From: Symbiodinium natans
Taxonomy: Eukaryota > Sar > Dinophyceae > Suessiales > Symbiodiniaceae
Length of the DNA: 64,000 bases
Assembly (NCBI GenBank): GCA_905221605.1
Contig: CAJNDS010000707.1
Coordinates: 20,896 to 84,895 of the forward strand
Direction of reading: 5' to 3'
The position numbers were made by a program, and so were the translations under genes. Within the stretch, counting starts at the first letter, position 1. Each line of letters starts with the position of its first letter. The notes under the pieces were generated by a model. That model was not told the origin of the DNA. It searched no databases and saw only the letters and a program-made list of their open reading frames with translations. Positions 28,226-40,061 of the stretch are shown in pieces.

Positions 28226-29750
28226 TCAGAGAACGTCGATGCACTTCAGGTCCTCCATGCACTTCACCAGGCGGTCCGCCATGACCTCCTCGCCAGACCG
28301 GAGGGACATGCGAGGATCGTAGTACTTCTTGTTGGGCTTCTCCGGGCCCTCCGGGTTTCCGATCTGGGCCTGCAGGTAGTCCTTGTTCTTCTTCTGGTAG
28401 GAGTTCATGCCATCCCAGAAGGCCCACTGCGTGTCCTCGGTGTCATGTTGAGGTGCATGCTGCATGTTGGGGTCCGCGCCTGAATCTTAAAAAACATACA
28501 GTGATTTGGGGAAGCCCGAAATGCTGGAGAGAACCTCCCCTCGACGCCAAAAGCAGGCTTGTCACAGGCCTATCAGACCTATCATATCTACGCCCAGAGT
28601 CCGTGTCGATGTTCATCTTGATGACGCCAGCCTCGATGGCATAGCGGATGTCCTCCAGGGAAGAGCCGGAGCCTCCGTGGAACACGAAAGACACTGGCTT
28701 GTCCTCGTCGGTGCCAAGCTTCTCCTTGATGAACTTCTGGGTGTTGTGCAGGATCACTGGCTGCAGGTCCACGTTGCCCGGGGCATACACTCCGTGGACG
28801 TTGCCGAACGCCGCCGCCACGGTGAACCTGCCGTTCGGCACGGCTGACAGAGTCTCGTAGACCTGCCACACCTCCTCAGGCTGGGTGTACAGCCTGGAGG
28901 AGTCCACGTCACTGTTGTCCACGCCATCCTCCTCGCCACCAGTGACGCCCAGCTCCATCTCCAAGAGCAGATCCACCTTGGCCATGCGCTCGCAGTACTT
29001 CTTGCAGATGGCGATGTTATCCTCCAGAGGCTCCTCAGACAGGTCGAGCATGTGGGACGAGAACAGAGGCTCGCCGTTTTTCTCGAAATACTCCTCATTG
29101 GCCTCCATGAGCCCATCGAACCAAGGCAACCAAGCCTTCTGGCAGTGGTCAGTGTGGAGGATCACCGGCACACCGTAGAGCTTGGCCACCTGGCGGACGT
29201 GGAGGGCGCCAGCCACAGTGCCCGCGATGCAGGCTGCATCGTCGGTGTTGTCTGCAGCCTTGCCGGCGATGAACTGGCCGCCGCCACGAGAGAAGGTGAC
29301 CATGATGGGCCCGCCAGCCTTCTTGGCGGCCTCCATGCACGCATTGATGGAGCTGCTGCTCACCACGTTGACTCCCGGAATGGCAAACCCCTTCTCCTTC
29401 GCATAGTTCAGCAAGTCTACCAGGGCCTGGCCGGTGACCACACCGGGCTTCACGGATGCGGGCATCTTGGTGAAGGTCTTCTCGGCAACCGCAGTGGCCT
29501 GGCGGACCACCTGGCATCGGCGCTGTGTGCGCTTGCCAGCCTGCGCGGCGGCAGCTGCGATGCCAGCCGCGCCCAGAGCCAGGGCGGCCGTCGCGGAGGT
29601 GGTGGAGGTCGCGCTGACCGCAGCCTGCTGCCGCAGCTGGCGCACCTCACGCTGCTCCTGCACCTGCGGGGCGGCAGGGGCCACGAAGGCCTGGGCGGCG
29701 GCGTATGCGCCCACGCCGGCGAGGGCGACTGCGCAACCCTTGGAAGGCAT
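28226..29750 (-). CDS. FBA: Plastid class II fructose-bisphosphate aldolase, copy 1
   Basis: Zn-dependent class IIA aldolase that interconverts fructose-1,6-bisphosphate with DHAP and GAP, placed in the plastid by its leader. Exon 1 is 28602-29750 (383 codons), exon 2 is 28226-28435 (69 codons plus TGA), 452 aa in all. Catalytic Asp201 and zinc ligands His202 (LHTDHC), Glu266 (MELGVTGGEEDG), His319 (GNVHGVY) and His358 (FVFHGGSGSS) are all present. Residues 1-90 form a tripartite leader: hydrophobic signal, FVAP at 22-25, and a second hydrophobic stretch (52-70) followed by KRTQRR. MPSKG is chosen as start because it is the conserved start in all six copies; the frame stays open 26 codons further but that part differs between copies. 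The 166-nt intron 28436-28601 reads GA...AG and restores the family motif NIDTDTQWAFW. Carries SSSS at 131-134 and Val in GEEVMAD. Confidence 0.95.
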
Positions 29751-30830
29751 GGTGGAGCGCAGAAGCAACAAGGCGCGAGCGGAAAAACTGGGCCAAAAGC
29801 TATGAGCCAAGGACACGAGTAAGTACAAAGAGCACCGCCAGCAAGGATGTCGCAGAAGCGGTCTTGGGTCTTGATATTAACTGCAACTAGTCCGTCAAGG
29901 ATTCTCAGTGCTGCAAAGTCGGGACTCTCTGCACCGAGAACGAATCCCCGCGTATGGCCCCGCCCTGTGATGCCAAGAGCTGCAAGGCCTGATGAACTTT
30001 GTCTATCCCCCGTACCTCTTGAATCTGAGGCTCTGAGACTCTCTGGTCGACCCGCCATACCCGCCTCGGACTTCAGGAGACCCAAAAAATCCCCCTTTTT
30101 GATGGTTCATGGCTCTTCGGACTTCGGCGTTGTTCTTAGTGGCATGGCCTCAGGGGATATGTCACATTACCAGCATTTTACCTGTACTGGTAGCAACCGT
30201 TCACATCTTGACCCGCGCGATGCTGTGATGATGAAACAGTAGTTCTCAACGCAAGATCTCGTGAGACTGGAGATGGACCTGTGTTGCCATACAAGCCTTG
30301 TCGCGAAGAGAACAGTGAGAACAGCTTTCTTAGAAACCCTATTGTCACGAAGAGTTTCAAAAAGACCGGGCCTTACACAGAATCATACCCGAATGGCCAG
30401 GGGGCCGTTTAGTCCTAAGCTGACATTTCTAAGCTGGCGTTCAATAGGCAATAGGCCATGTCTGCCGTCTGAAGATGTCGGATGTCGAACACAGAAGTCA
30501 AAGCACGAGCTCGTGACAGTTCGCTTGCAGCTGTGTCGTCACGGCTACAACACTTTACAGCTATTGCGTATCTATTGTTATTGCAGTTAAGCGGCCAACT
30601 CTAGGCGGAGCTACTGCAGGTAATCCGTTTTCTTTCAAAGAGCAAATGCCCGCGGCAGATGTCGATTGATCAATAAGGTCTCCGAACGAGTCCCATGGCT
30701 CCTTGTCCACCCGAGACAATTCGGCTTGGCCTAAATGGCCCTCAGTGTGACCTGAAAACTACTTACGAGCATGGAAAACTCAGCTGCTGTTGAGCTGCTG
30801 TTGCTGGCGATGTCCAGATCGGTCTACTCA
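29751..30830. other. Spacer between aldolase copies 1 and 2
   Basis: 1,080 bp with no recognised gene. Its sequence is unrelated to the 324-bp spacers between copies 3-6, even next to the start codon of copy 1. Confidence 0.7.
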
Positions 30831-32355
30831 TCAGAGAACGTCGATGCACTTCAGGTCCTCCATGCACTTCACCAGGCGGTCCGCCATGACCTCCTCGCCA
30901 GACCGGAGGGACATGCGAGGATCGTAGTACTTCTTGTTGGGCTTCTCCGGGCCCTCCGGGTTTCCGATCTGGGCCTGCAGGTAGTCCTTGTTCTTCTTCT
31001 GGTAGGAGTTCATGCCGTCCCAGAAGGCCCACTGCGTGTCCTCGGTGTCATGTTGAGCTGCATGCTGCATGTTGGGGTCCACGCCTGAATCTTAAAAAAC
31101 ATACAGTGATTTGGGGAAGCCCGAAATGCTGGAGAGAACCTCCCCTCGACGCCAAAAGCAGGCTTGTCACAGGCCTATCAGACCTATCATATCTACGCCC
31201 AGAGTCCGTGTCGATGTTCATCTTGATGACGCCAGCCTCGATGGCATAGCGGATGTCCTCCAGGGAAGAGCCGGAGCCTCCGTGGAACACGAAAGACACT
31301 GGCTTGTCCTCGTCGGTGCCAAGCTTCTCCTTGATGAACTTCTGGGTGTTGTGCAGGATCACTGGCTGCAGGTCCACGTTGCCCGGGGCATACACTCCGT
31401 GGACGTTGCCGAACGCCGCCGCCACAGTGAACCTGCCGTTCGGCACGGCTGACAGAGTCTCGTAGACCTGCCACACCTCCTCGGGCTGGGTGTACAGCCT
31501 GGAGGAGTCCACGTCACTGTTGTCCACGCCATCCTCCTCGCCACCAGTGACGCCCAGCTCCATCTCCAAGAGCAGATCCACCTTGGCCATGCGCTCGCAG
31601 TACTTCTTGCAGATGGCGATGTTATCCTCCAGAGGCTCCTCAGACAGGTCGAGCATGTGGGACGAGAACAGAGGCTCGCCGTTTTTCTCGAAATACTCCT
31701 CATTGGCCTCCATGAGCCCATCGAACCAAGGCAACCAAGCCTTCTGGCAGTGGTCAGTGTGGAGGATCACCGGCACACCGTAGAGCTTGGCCACCTGGCG
31801 GACGTGGAGGGCGCCAGCCACAGTGCCCGCGATGCAGGCTGCATCGTCGGTGTTGTCTGCAGCCTTGCCGGCGATGAACTGGCCGCCGCCACGAGAGAAG
31901 GTGACCATGATGGGCCCGCCAGCCTTCTTGGCGGCCTCCATGCACGCATTGATGGAGCTGCTGCTCACCACGTTGACTCCCGGAATGGCAAACCCCTTCT
32001 CCTTCGCATAGTTCAGCAGGTCTACCAGGGCCTGGCCGGTGACCACACCGGGCTTCACGGATGCGGGCATCTTGGTGAAGGTCTTCTCGGCAACCGCAGT
32101 GGCCTGGCGGACCACCTGGCATCGGCGCTGTGTGCGCTTGCCAGCCTGCGCGGCGGCAGCTGCGATGCCAGCCGCGCCCAGAGCCAGGGCGGCCGTCGCG
32201 GAGGTGGTGGAGGTCGCGCTGACCGCAGCCTGCTGCCGCAGCTGGCGCACCTCACGCTGCTCCTGCACCTGCGGGGCGGCCGGGGCCACGAAGGCCTGGG
32301 CGGCGGCGTATGCGCCCACGCCGGCGAGGGCGACTGCGCAACCCTTGGAAGGCAT
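30831..32355 (-). CDS. FBA: Plastid class II fructose-bisphosphate aldolase, copy 2
   Basis: Same structure as copy 1: exon 1 31207-32355, 166-nt GA-AG intron 31041-31206, exon 2 30831-31040, all active-site residues present. Protein as copy 1 (SSSS, Val in GEEVMAD). It shares silent variants (acagtgaac; ctcgggctg on the plus strand) with copy 4 only. Sequence beyond the stop is unrelated to that of any other copy, whereas the 5' flank matches copies 3-5 only for about 20 nt before the ATG (cccactctaaagcc). Confidence 0.95.
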
Positions 32356-33011
32356 GGCTTTAGAGTGGGAGCAGGAGAAGAACAACCAGTCAAGAAATGA
32401 GCCGAACTCACAACAGCAAAGTGAGATGTGGCAGGGCTGCCAAGCACATCGAGCAACGTGCCGCAGATTTAGTCGAATGGGCATGGCAAGATGTAAAGAG
32501 GACCCACTGGATCAGCGAGGCTGCTGCTCTACATTTATCTGCGGTCATGAACGCGTTTGAAAAGCTAGCGCAATGTCTTCCCCGCAACAAACTGCACTGA
32601 CAAAGTTCACAAGGAACCAAATGATGACGAAAGGGAAATGAAACGACCGTAAGCTCTAACGAAAGTTTATATCAACAGAGCTCTTGGTGGTTGGCTGGCA
32701 ACACAAGGACCACGAAATGCGAGTACGCTAAAAATTGAGCTGTTCTAAGACTGCGATTCATGTGAAAGCGGGTGGTATCTACGCATCATGCACCATACTG
32801 CCATTCCGATACTAGCATTGACTGCCTGCCAAGACGCAGCAAGCTGATGAACACAACTTGGGCAAACAACCATCTCCAGTTTTGCTGCCACGCAGGCACC
32901 TTTGCGAACGTGGTATGCAAACACAGCGCGAAATCTGAATCTGTGGCTGAATGCCACTCGCCGCTCCATCTGAACAGGAAAACTGAACGAGAGTTCCGCA
33001 ACTCCAGTTGC
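32356..33011. other. Spacer between aldolase copies 2 and 3
   Basis: 656 bp, no gene recognised. The last ~80 bp matches the 3' flank of copy 1. Confidence 0.7.
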
Positions 33012-34536
33012 TCAGAGAACGTCGATGCACTTCAGGTCCTCCATGCACTTCACCAGGCGGTCCGCCATGACCTCCTCGCCAGACCGGAGGGACATGCGAG
33101 GGTCGTAGTACTTCTTGTTGGGCTTCTCCGGGCCCTCCGGGTTTCCGATCTGGGCCTGCAGGTAGTCCTTGTTCTTCTTCTGGTAGGAGTTCATGCCGTC
33201 CCAGAAGGCCCACTGCGTGTCCTCGGTGTCATGTTGAGCTGCATGCTGCATGTTGGGGTCCACGCCTGAATCTTAAAAAAATTAAAGTGATTTGGGGAAG
33301 CCCGAAATGCTGGAGAGAACCTCCCCTCGACGCCAAAAGCAGGCTTGTCACAGGCCTATCAGACCTATCATATCTACGCCCAGAGTCCGTGTCGATGTTC
33401 ATCTTGATGACGCCAGCCTCGATGGCATAGCGGATGTCCTCCAGGGAAGAGCCGGAGCCTCCGTGGAACACGAAAGACACTGGCTTGTCCTCGTCGGTGC
33501 CAAGCTTCTCCTTGATGAACTTCTGGGTGTTGTGCAGGATCACTGGCTGCAGGTCCACGTTGCCCGGGGCATACACTCCGTGGACGTTGCCGAACGCCGC
33601 CGCCACGGTGAACCTGCCGTTCGGCACGGCTGACAGAGTCTCGTAGACCTGCCACACCTCCTCAGGCTGGGTGTACAGCCTGGAGGAGTCCACGTCACTG
33701 TTGTCCACGCCATCCTCCTCGCCACCAGTGACGCCCAGCTCCATCTCCAAGAGCAGATCCACCTTGGCCATGCGCTCGCAGTACTTCTTGCAGATGGCGA
33801 TGTTATCCTCCAGAGGCTCCTCAGACAGGTCGAGCATGTGGGACGAGAACAGAGGCTCGCCGTTTTTCTCGAAATACTCCTCATTGGCCTCCATGAGCCC
33901 ATCGAACCAAGGCAACCAAGCCTTCTGGCAGTGGTCAGTGTGGAGGATCACCGGCACACCGTAGAGCTTGGCCACCTGGCGGACGTGGAGGGCGCCAGCC
34001 ACAGTGCCCGCGATGCAGGCTGCATCGTCGGTGTTGTCTGCAGCCTTGCCGGCGATGAACTGGCCGCCGCCACGAGAGAAGGTGACCATGATGGGCCCGC
34101 CAGCCTTCTTGGCGGCCTCCATGCACGCATTGATGGAGCTGCTGCTCACCACGTTGACTCCCGGAATGGCAAACCCCTTCTCCTTCGCATAGTTCAGCAA
34201 GTCTACCAGGGCCTGGCCGGTGACCACACCGGGCTTCACGGATGCGGGCATCTTGGTGAAGGTCTTCTCGGCAACCGCAGTGGCCTGGCGGACCACCTGG
34301 CATCGGCGCTGTGTGCGCTTGCCAGCCTGCGCGGCGGCAGCTGCGATGCCAGCCGCGCCCAGAGCCAGGGCGGCCGTCGCGGAGGTGGTGGAGGTCGCAC
34401 TGACCGCAGCCTGCTGCCGCAGCTGTCGCACCTCACGCTGCTCCTGCACCTGCGGGGCGGCCGGGGCCACGAAGGCCTGGGCGGCGGCGTATGCGCCCAC
34501 GCCGGCGAGGGCGACTGCGCAACCCTTGGAAGGCAT
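33012..34536 (-). CDS. FBA: Plastid class II fructose-bisphosphate aldolase, copy 3
   Basis: Exon 1 33388-34536, intron 33222-33387, exon 2 33012-33221. SSSS at 131-134 and Val in GEEVMAD. The intron differs from the other copies at a few bases (attaaag for catacag). It is the left-most of four copies spaced exactly 1,849 bp apart, and its 5' flank is the shared 324-bp spacer. Confidence 0.95.
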
Positions 34537-34860
34537 GGCTTTAGAGTGGGAGCAAGACTGAGGCTTCGTCTGTGCCTGAAAGCTGGGCAAACATACCCTC
34601 AAGCAACGCCGCACATCCGATCCAGATGCTCATGCTCAAACCGACCCTGATGAACTGAAATCCAGCTTGTTCACCGTGCATCTGGTCAGTCACTCTACTT
34701 GGACAAGCCGGACAAAGCCACACGGCTTTTAAAAGACTCTCAGCGTGATCTGAAGACCATGCAACCGAGAATCTGCTGGAAAACTGGCTGCTGCTGTTCC
34801 GCAACCTGTTTGCGTAACTACTCTACTGACTCTACTGCTCGCACAATCTCGCCCCAATCC
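34537..34860 (-). promoter_or_regulatory. 324-bp array spacer with candidate trans-splice acceptor
   Basis: Same sequence recurs at 36386-36709 and 38235-38558, so it must carry both 3' and 5' signals for copies 3-5. On the minus strand a pyrimidine-bearing CAGCTTTCAG|G lies about 39 nt before the ATG (34575/34576), a plausible spliced-leader acceptor. This is inferred; no leader sequence is encoded here. Confidence 0.35.
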
Positions 34861-36385
34861 TCAGAGAACGTCGATGCACTTCAGGTCCTCCATGCACTTC
34901 ACCAGGCGGTCCGCCATGCTCTCCTCGCCAGACCGGAGGGACATGCGAGGGTCGTAGTACTTCTTGTTGGGCTTCTCCGGGCCCTCCGGGTTTCCGATCT
35001 GGGCCTGCAGGTAGTCCTTGTTCTTCTTCTGGTAGGAGTTCATGCCGTCCCAGAAGGCCCACTGCGTGTCCTCGGTGTCATGTTGAGGTGCATGCTGCAT
35101 GTTGGGGTCCGCGCCTGAATCTTAAAAAACATACAGTGATTTGGGGAAGCCCGAAATGCTGGAGAGAACCTCCCCTCGACGCCAAAAGCAGGCTTGTCAC
35201 AGGCCTATCAGACCTATCATATCTACGCCCAGAGTCCGTGTCGATGTTCATCTTGATGACGCCAGCCTCGATGGCATAGCGGATGTCCTCCAGGGAAGAG
35301 CCGGAGCCTCCGTGGAACACGAAAGACACTGGCTTGTCCTCGTCGGTGCCAAGCTTCTCCTTGATGAACTTCTGGGTGTTGTGCAGGATCACTGGCTGCA
35401 GGTCCACGTTGCCCGGGGCATACACTCCGTGGACGTTGCCGAACGCCGCCGCCACAGTGAACCTGCCGTTCGGCACGGCTGACAGAGTCTCGTAGACCTG
35501 CCACACCTCCTCGGGCTGGGTGTACAGCCTGGAGGAGTCCACGTCACTGTTGTCCACGCCATCCTCCTCGCCACCAGTGACGCCCAGCTCCATCTCCAAG
35601 AGCAGATCCACCTTGGCCATGCGCTCGCAGTACTTCTTGCAGATGGCGATGTTATCCTCCAGAGGCTCCTCAGACAGGTCGAGCATGTGGGACGAGAACA
35701 GAGGCTCGCCGTTTTTCTCGAAATACTCCTCATTGGCCTCCATGAGCCCATCGAACCAAGGCAACCAAGCCTTCTGGCAGTGGTCAGTGTGGAGGATCAC
35801 CGGCACACCGTAGAGCTTGGCCACCTGGCGGACGTGGAGGGCGCCAGCCACAGTGCCCGCGATGCAGGCTGCATCGTCGGTGTTGTCTGCAGCCTTGCCG
35901 GCGATGAACTGGCCGCCGCCACGAGAGAAGGTGACCATGATGGGCCCGCCAGCCTTCTTGGCGGCCTCCATGCACGCGTTGATGGAGCCTGTGCTCACCA
36001 CGTTGACTCCCGGAATGGCAAACCCCTTCTCCTTCGCATAGTTCAGCAAGTCTACCAGGGCCTGGCCGGTGACCACACCGGGCTTCACGGATGCGGGCAT
36101 CTTGGTGAAGGTCTTCTCGGCAACCGCAGTGGCCTGGCGCACCACCTGGCATCGGCGCTGTGTGCGCTTGCCAGCCTGCGCGGCGGCAGCTGCGATGCCA
36201 GCCGCGCCCAGAGCCAGGGCGGCCGTCGCGGAGGTGGTGGAGGTCGCGCTGACCGCAGCCTGCTGCCGCAGCTGGCGCACCTCACGCTGCTCCTGCACCT
36301 GCGGGGCGGCCGGGGCCACGAAGGCCTGGGCGGCGGCGTATGCGCCCACGCCGGCGAGGGCGACTGCGCAACCCTTGGAAGGCAT
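34861..36385 (-). CDS. FBA: Plastid class II fructose-bisphosphate aldolase, copy 4
   Basis: Exon 1 35237-36385, intron 35071-35236, exon 2 34861-35070. Differs from copies 1, 2, 3 and 5 by STGS at 131-134 and from copies 1-3 by Ser in GEESMAD. It has silent variants of copy 2 in mid exon 1, of copy 6 near codon 131, and an intron end like copy 1: the clearest mosaic of the set. Confidence 0.95.
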
Positions 36386-36709
36386 GGCTTTAGAGTGGGA
36401 GCAAGACTGAGGCTTCGTCTGTGCCTGAAAGCTGGGCAAACATACCCTCAAGCAACGCCGCACATCCGATCCAGATGCTCATGCTCAAACCGACCCTGAT
36501 GAACTGAAATCCAGCTTGTTCACCGTGCATCTGGTCAGTCACTCTACTTGGACAAGCCGGACAAAGCCACACGGCTTTTAAAAGACTCTCAGCGTGATCT
36601 GAAGACCATGCAACCGAGAATCTGCTGGAAAACTGGCTGCTGCTGTTCCGCAACCTGTTTGCGTAACTACTCTACTGACTCTACTGCTCGCACAATCTCG
36701 CCCCAATCC

Positions 36710-38234
36710 TCAGAGCACGTCGATGCACTTCAGGTCCTCCATGCACTTCACCAGGCGGTCAGCCATGCTCTCCTCGCCAGACCGGAGGGACATGCGAGGG
36801 TCGTAGTACTTCTTGTTGGGCTTCTCCGGGCCCTCCGGGTTTCCGATCTGGGCCTGCAGGTAGTCCTTGTTCTTCTTCTGGTAGGAGTTCATGCCGTCCC
36901 AGAAGGCCCACTGCGTGTCCTCGGTGTCATGTTGAGCTGCATGCTGCATGTTGGGGTCCACGCCTGAATCTTAAAAAACATACAGTGATTTGGGGAAGCC
37001 CGAAATGCTGGAGAGAACCTCCCCTCGACGCCAAAAGCAGGCTTGTCACAGGCCTATCAGACCTATCATATCTACGCCCAGAGTCCGTGTCGATGTTCAT
37101 CTTGATGACGCCAGCCTCGATGGCATAGCGGATGTCCTCCAGGGAAGAGCCGGAGCCTCCGTGGAACACGAAAGACACTGGCTTGTCCTCGTCGGTGCCA
37201 AGCTTCTCCTTGATGAACTTCTGGGTGTTGTGCAGGATCACTGGCTGCAGGTCCACGTTGCCCGGGGCATACACTCCGTGGACGTTGCCGAACGCCGCCG
37301 CCACGGTGAACCTGCCGTTCGGCACGGCTGACAGAGTCTCGTAGACCTGCCACACCTCCTCAGGCTGGGTGTACAGCCTGGAGGAGTCCACGTCACTGTT
37401 GTCCACGCCATCCTCCTCGCCACCAGTGACGCCCAGCTCCATCTCCAAGAGCAGATCCACCTTGGCCATGCGCTCGCAGTACTTCTTGCAGATGGCGATG
37501 TTATCCTCCAGAGGCTCCTCAGACAGGTCGAGCATGTGGGACGAGAACAGAGGCTCGCCGTTTTTCTCGAAATACTCCTCATTGGCCTCCATGAGCCCAT
37601 CGAACCAAGGCAACCAAGCCTTCTGGCAGTGGTCAGTGTGGAGGATCACCGGCACACCGTAGAGCTTGGCCACCTGGCGGACGTGGAGGGCGCCAGCCAC
37701 AGTGCCCGCGATGCAGGCTGCATCGTCGGTGTTGTCTGCAGCCTTGCCGGCGATGAACTGGCCGCCGCCACGAGAGAAGGTGACCATGATGGGCCCGCCA
37801 GCCTTCTTGGCGGCCTCCATGCACGCATTGATGGAGCTGCTGCTCACCACGTTGACTCCCGGAATGGCAAACCCCTTCTCCTTCGCATAGTTCAGCAAGT
37901 CTACCAGGGCCTGGCCGGTGACCACACCGGGCTTCACGGATGCGGGCATCTTGGTGAAGGTCTTCTCGGCAACCGCAGTGGCCTGGCGGACCACCTGGCA
38001 TCGGCGCTGTGTGCGCTTGCCAGCCTGCGCGGCGGCAGCTGCGATGCCAGCCGCGCCCAGAGCCAGGGCGGCCGTCGCGGAGGTGGTGGAGGTCGCGCTG
38101 ACCGCAGCCTGCTGCCGCAGCTGGCGCACCTCACGCTGCTCCTGCACCTGCGGGGCGGCCGGGGCCACGAAGGCCTGGGCGGCGGCGTATGCGCCCACGC
38201 CGGCGAGGGCGACTGCGCAACCCTTGGAAGGCAT
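36710..38234 (-). CDS. FBA: Plastid class II fructose-bisphosphate aldolase, copy 5
   Basis: Exon 1 37086-38234, intron 36920-37085, exon 2 36710-36919. SSSS at 131-134 with Ser in GEESMAD, a combination seen in no other copy. Shares gcacgtcgatg and gtcagcc variants in exon 2 with copy 6. Confidence 0.95.
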
Positions 38235-38558
38235 GGCTTTAGAGTGGGAGCAAGACTGAGGCTTCGTCTGTGCCTGAAAGCTGGGCAAACATACCCTCAA
38301 GCAACGCCGCACATCCGATCCAGATGCTCATGCTCAAACCGACCCTGATGAACTGAAATCCAGCTTGTTCACCGTGCATCTGGTCAGTCACTCTACTTGG
38401 ACAAGCCGGACAAAGCCACACGGCTTTTAAAAGACTCTCAGCGTGATCTGAAGACCATGCAACCGAGAATCTGCTGGAAAACTGGCTGCTGCTGTTCCGC
38501 AACCTGTTTGCGTAACTACTCTACTGACTCTACTGCTCGCACAATCTCGCCCCAATCC

Positions 38559-40061
38559 TCAGAGCACGTCGATGCACTTCAGGTCCTCCATGCACTTCAC
38601 CAGGCGGTCAGCCATGCTCTCCTCGCCAGACCGGAGGGACATGCGAGGGTCGTAGTACTTCTTGTTGGGCTTCTCCGGGCCCTCCGGGTTTCCGATCTGG
38701 GCCTGCAGGTAGTCCTTGTTCTTCTTCTGGTAGGAGTTCATGCCGTCCCAGAAGGCCCACTGCGTGTCCTCGGTGTCATGTTGAGCTGCATGCTGCATGT
38801 TGGGGTCCACGCCTGAATCTTAAAAAACATACAGTGATTTGGGGAAGCCCGAAATGCTGGAGAGAACCTCCCCTCGACGCCTATCAGACCTATCATATCT
38901 ACGCCCAGAGTCCGTGTCGATGTTCATCTTGATGACGCCAGCCTCGATGGCATAGCGGATGTCCTCCAGGGAAGAGCCGGAGCCTCCGTGGAACACGAAA
39001 GACACTGGCTTGTCCTCGTCGGTGCCAAGCTTCTCCTTGATGAACTTCTGGGTGTTGTGCAGGATCACTGGCTGCAGGTCCACGTTGCCCGGGGCATACA
39101 CTCCGTGGACGTTGCCGAACGCCGCCGCCACGGTGAACCTGCCGTTCGGCACGGCTGACAGAGTCTCGTAGACCTGCCACACCTCCTCAGGCTGGGTGTA
39201 CAGCCTGGAGGAGTCCACGTCACTGTTGTCCACGCCATCCTCCTCGCCACCAGTGACGCCCAGCTCCATCTCCAAGAGCAGATCCACCTTGGCCATGCGC
39301 TCGCAGTACTTCTTGCAGATGGCGATGTTATCCTCCAGAGGCTCCTCGGACAGGTCGAGCATGTGGGACGAGAACAGAGGCTCGCCGTTTTTCTCGAAAT
39401 ACTCCTCATTGGCCTCCATGAGCCCATCGAACCAAGGCAACCAAGCCTTCTGGCAGTGGTCAGTGTGGAGGATCACCGGCACACCGTAGAGCTTGGCCAC
39501 CTGGCGGACGTGGAGGGCGCCAGCCACAGTGCCCGCGATGCAGGCTGCATCGTCGGTGTTGTCTGCAGCCTTGCCGGCGATGAACTGGCCGCCGCCACGA
39601 GAGAAGGTGACCATGATGGGCCCGCCAGCCTTCTTGGCGGCCTCCATGCACGCGTTGATGGAGCCTGTGCTCACCACGTTGACTCCCGGAATGGCAAACC
39701 CCTTCTCCTTCGCATAGTTCAGCAAGTCTACCAGGGCCTGGCCGGTGACCACACCGGGCTTCACGGATGCGGGCATCTTGGTGAAGGTCTTCTCGGCAAC
39801 CGCAGTGGCCTGGCGCACCACCTGGCATCGGCGCTGTGTGCGCTTGCCAGCCTGCGCGGCGGCAGCTGCGATGCCAGCCGCGCCCAGAGCCAGGGCGGCC
39901 GTCGCGGAGGTGGTGGAGGTCGCGCTGACCGCAGCCTGCTGCCGCAGCTGGCGCACCTCACGCTGCTCCTGCACCTGCGGGGCGGCCGGGGCCACGAAGG
40001 CCTGGGCGGCGGCGTATGCGCCCACGCCGGCGAGGGCGACTGCGCAACCCTTGGAAGGCAT
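38559..40061 (-). CDS. FBA: Plastid class II fructose-bisphosphate aldolase, copy 6
   Basis: Exon 1 38913-40061, shortened intron 38769-38912 (144 nt), exon 2 38559-38768. A 22-bp deletion in the intron after cgacgcc leaves the exons intact. STGS at 131-134 and GEESMAD. It is first in the transcription order, and its 5' flank beyond about 20 nt is unrelated to the repeated spacer, so it marks the upstream end of the array. Confidence 0.95.

Larger units (their letters stand above)
33012..40061 (-). repeat. Tandem gene array: 1,849-bp aldolase units
   Basis: Stop codons of copies 3, 4, 5 and 6 begin at 33012, 34861, 36710 and 38559, i.e. 1,849 bp apart. The three spacers 34537-34860, 36386-36709 and 38235-38558 are each 324 bp and read as identical. 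Copies 1 and 2 extend the array at wider spacing (2,605 and 2,181 bp). Confidence 0.95.

Noticed and set aside
34537..34614. N-terminal extension of the aldolase frame before MPSKG (26 codons in copies 3-5)
   Set aside because: The extension differs among copies and appears where the spacer happens to be open; MPSKG starts the conserved leader in all six copies.
33838..34650. Long plus-strand open frame (270 codons), repeated in each aldolase copy
   Set aside because: It is the antisense of the aldolase exon; GC-rich third positions keep the complement open. Conserved family motifs are only on the minus strand.
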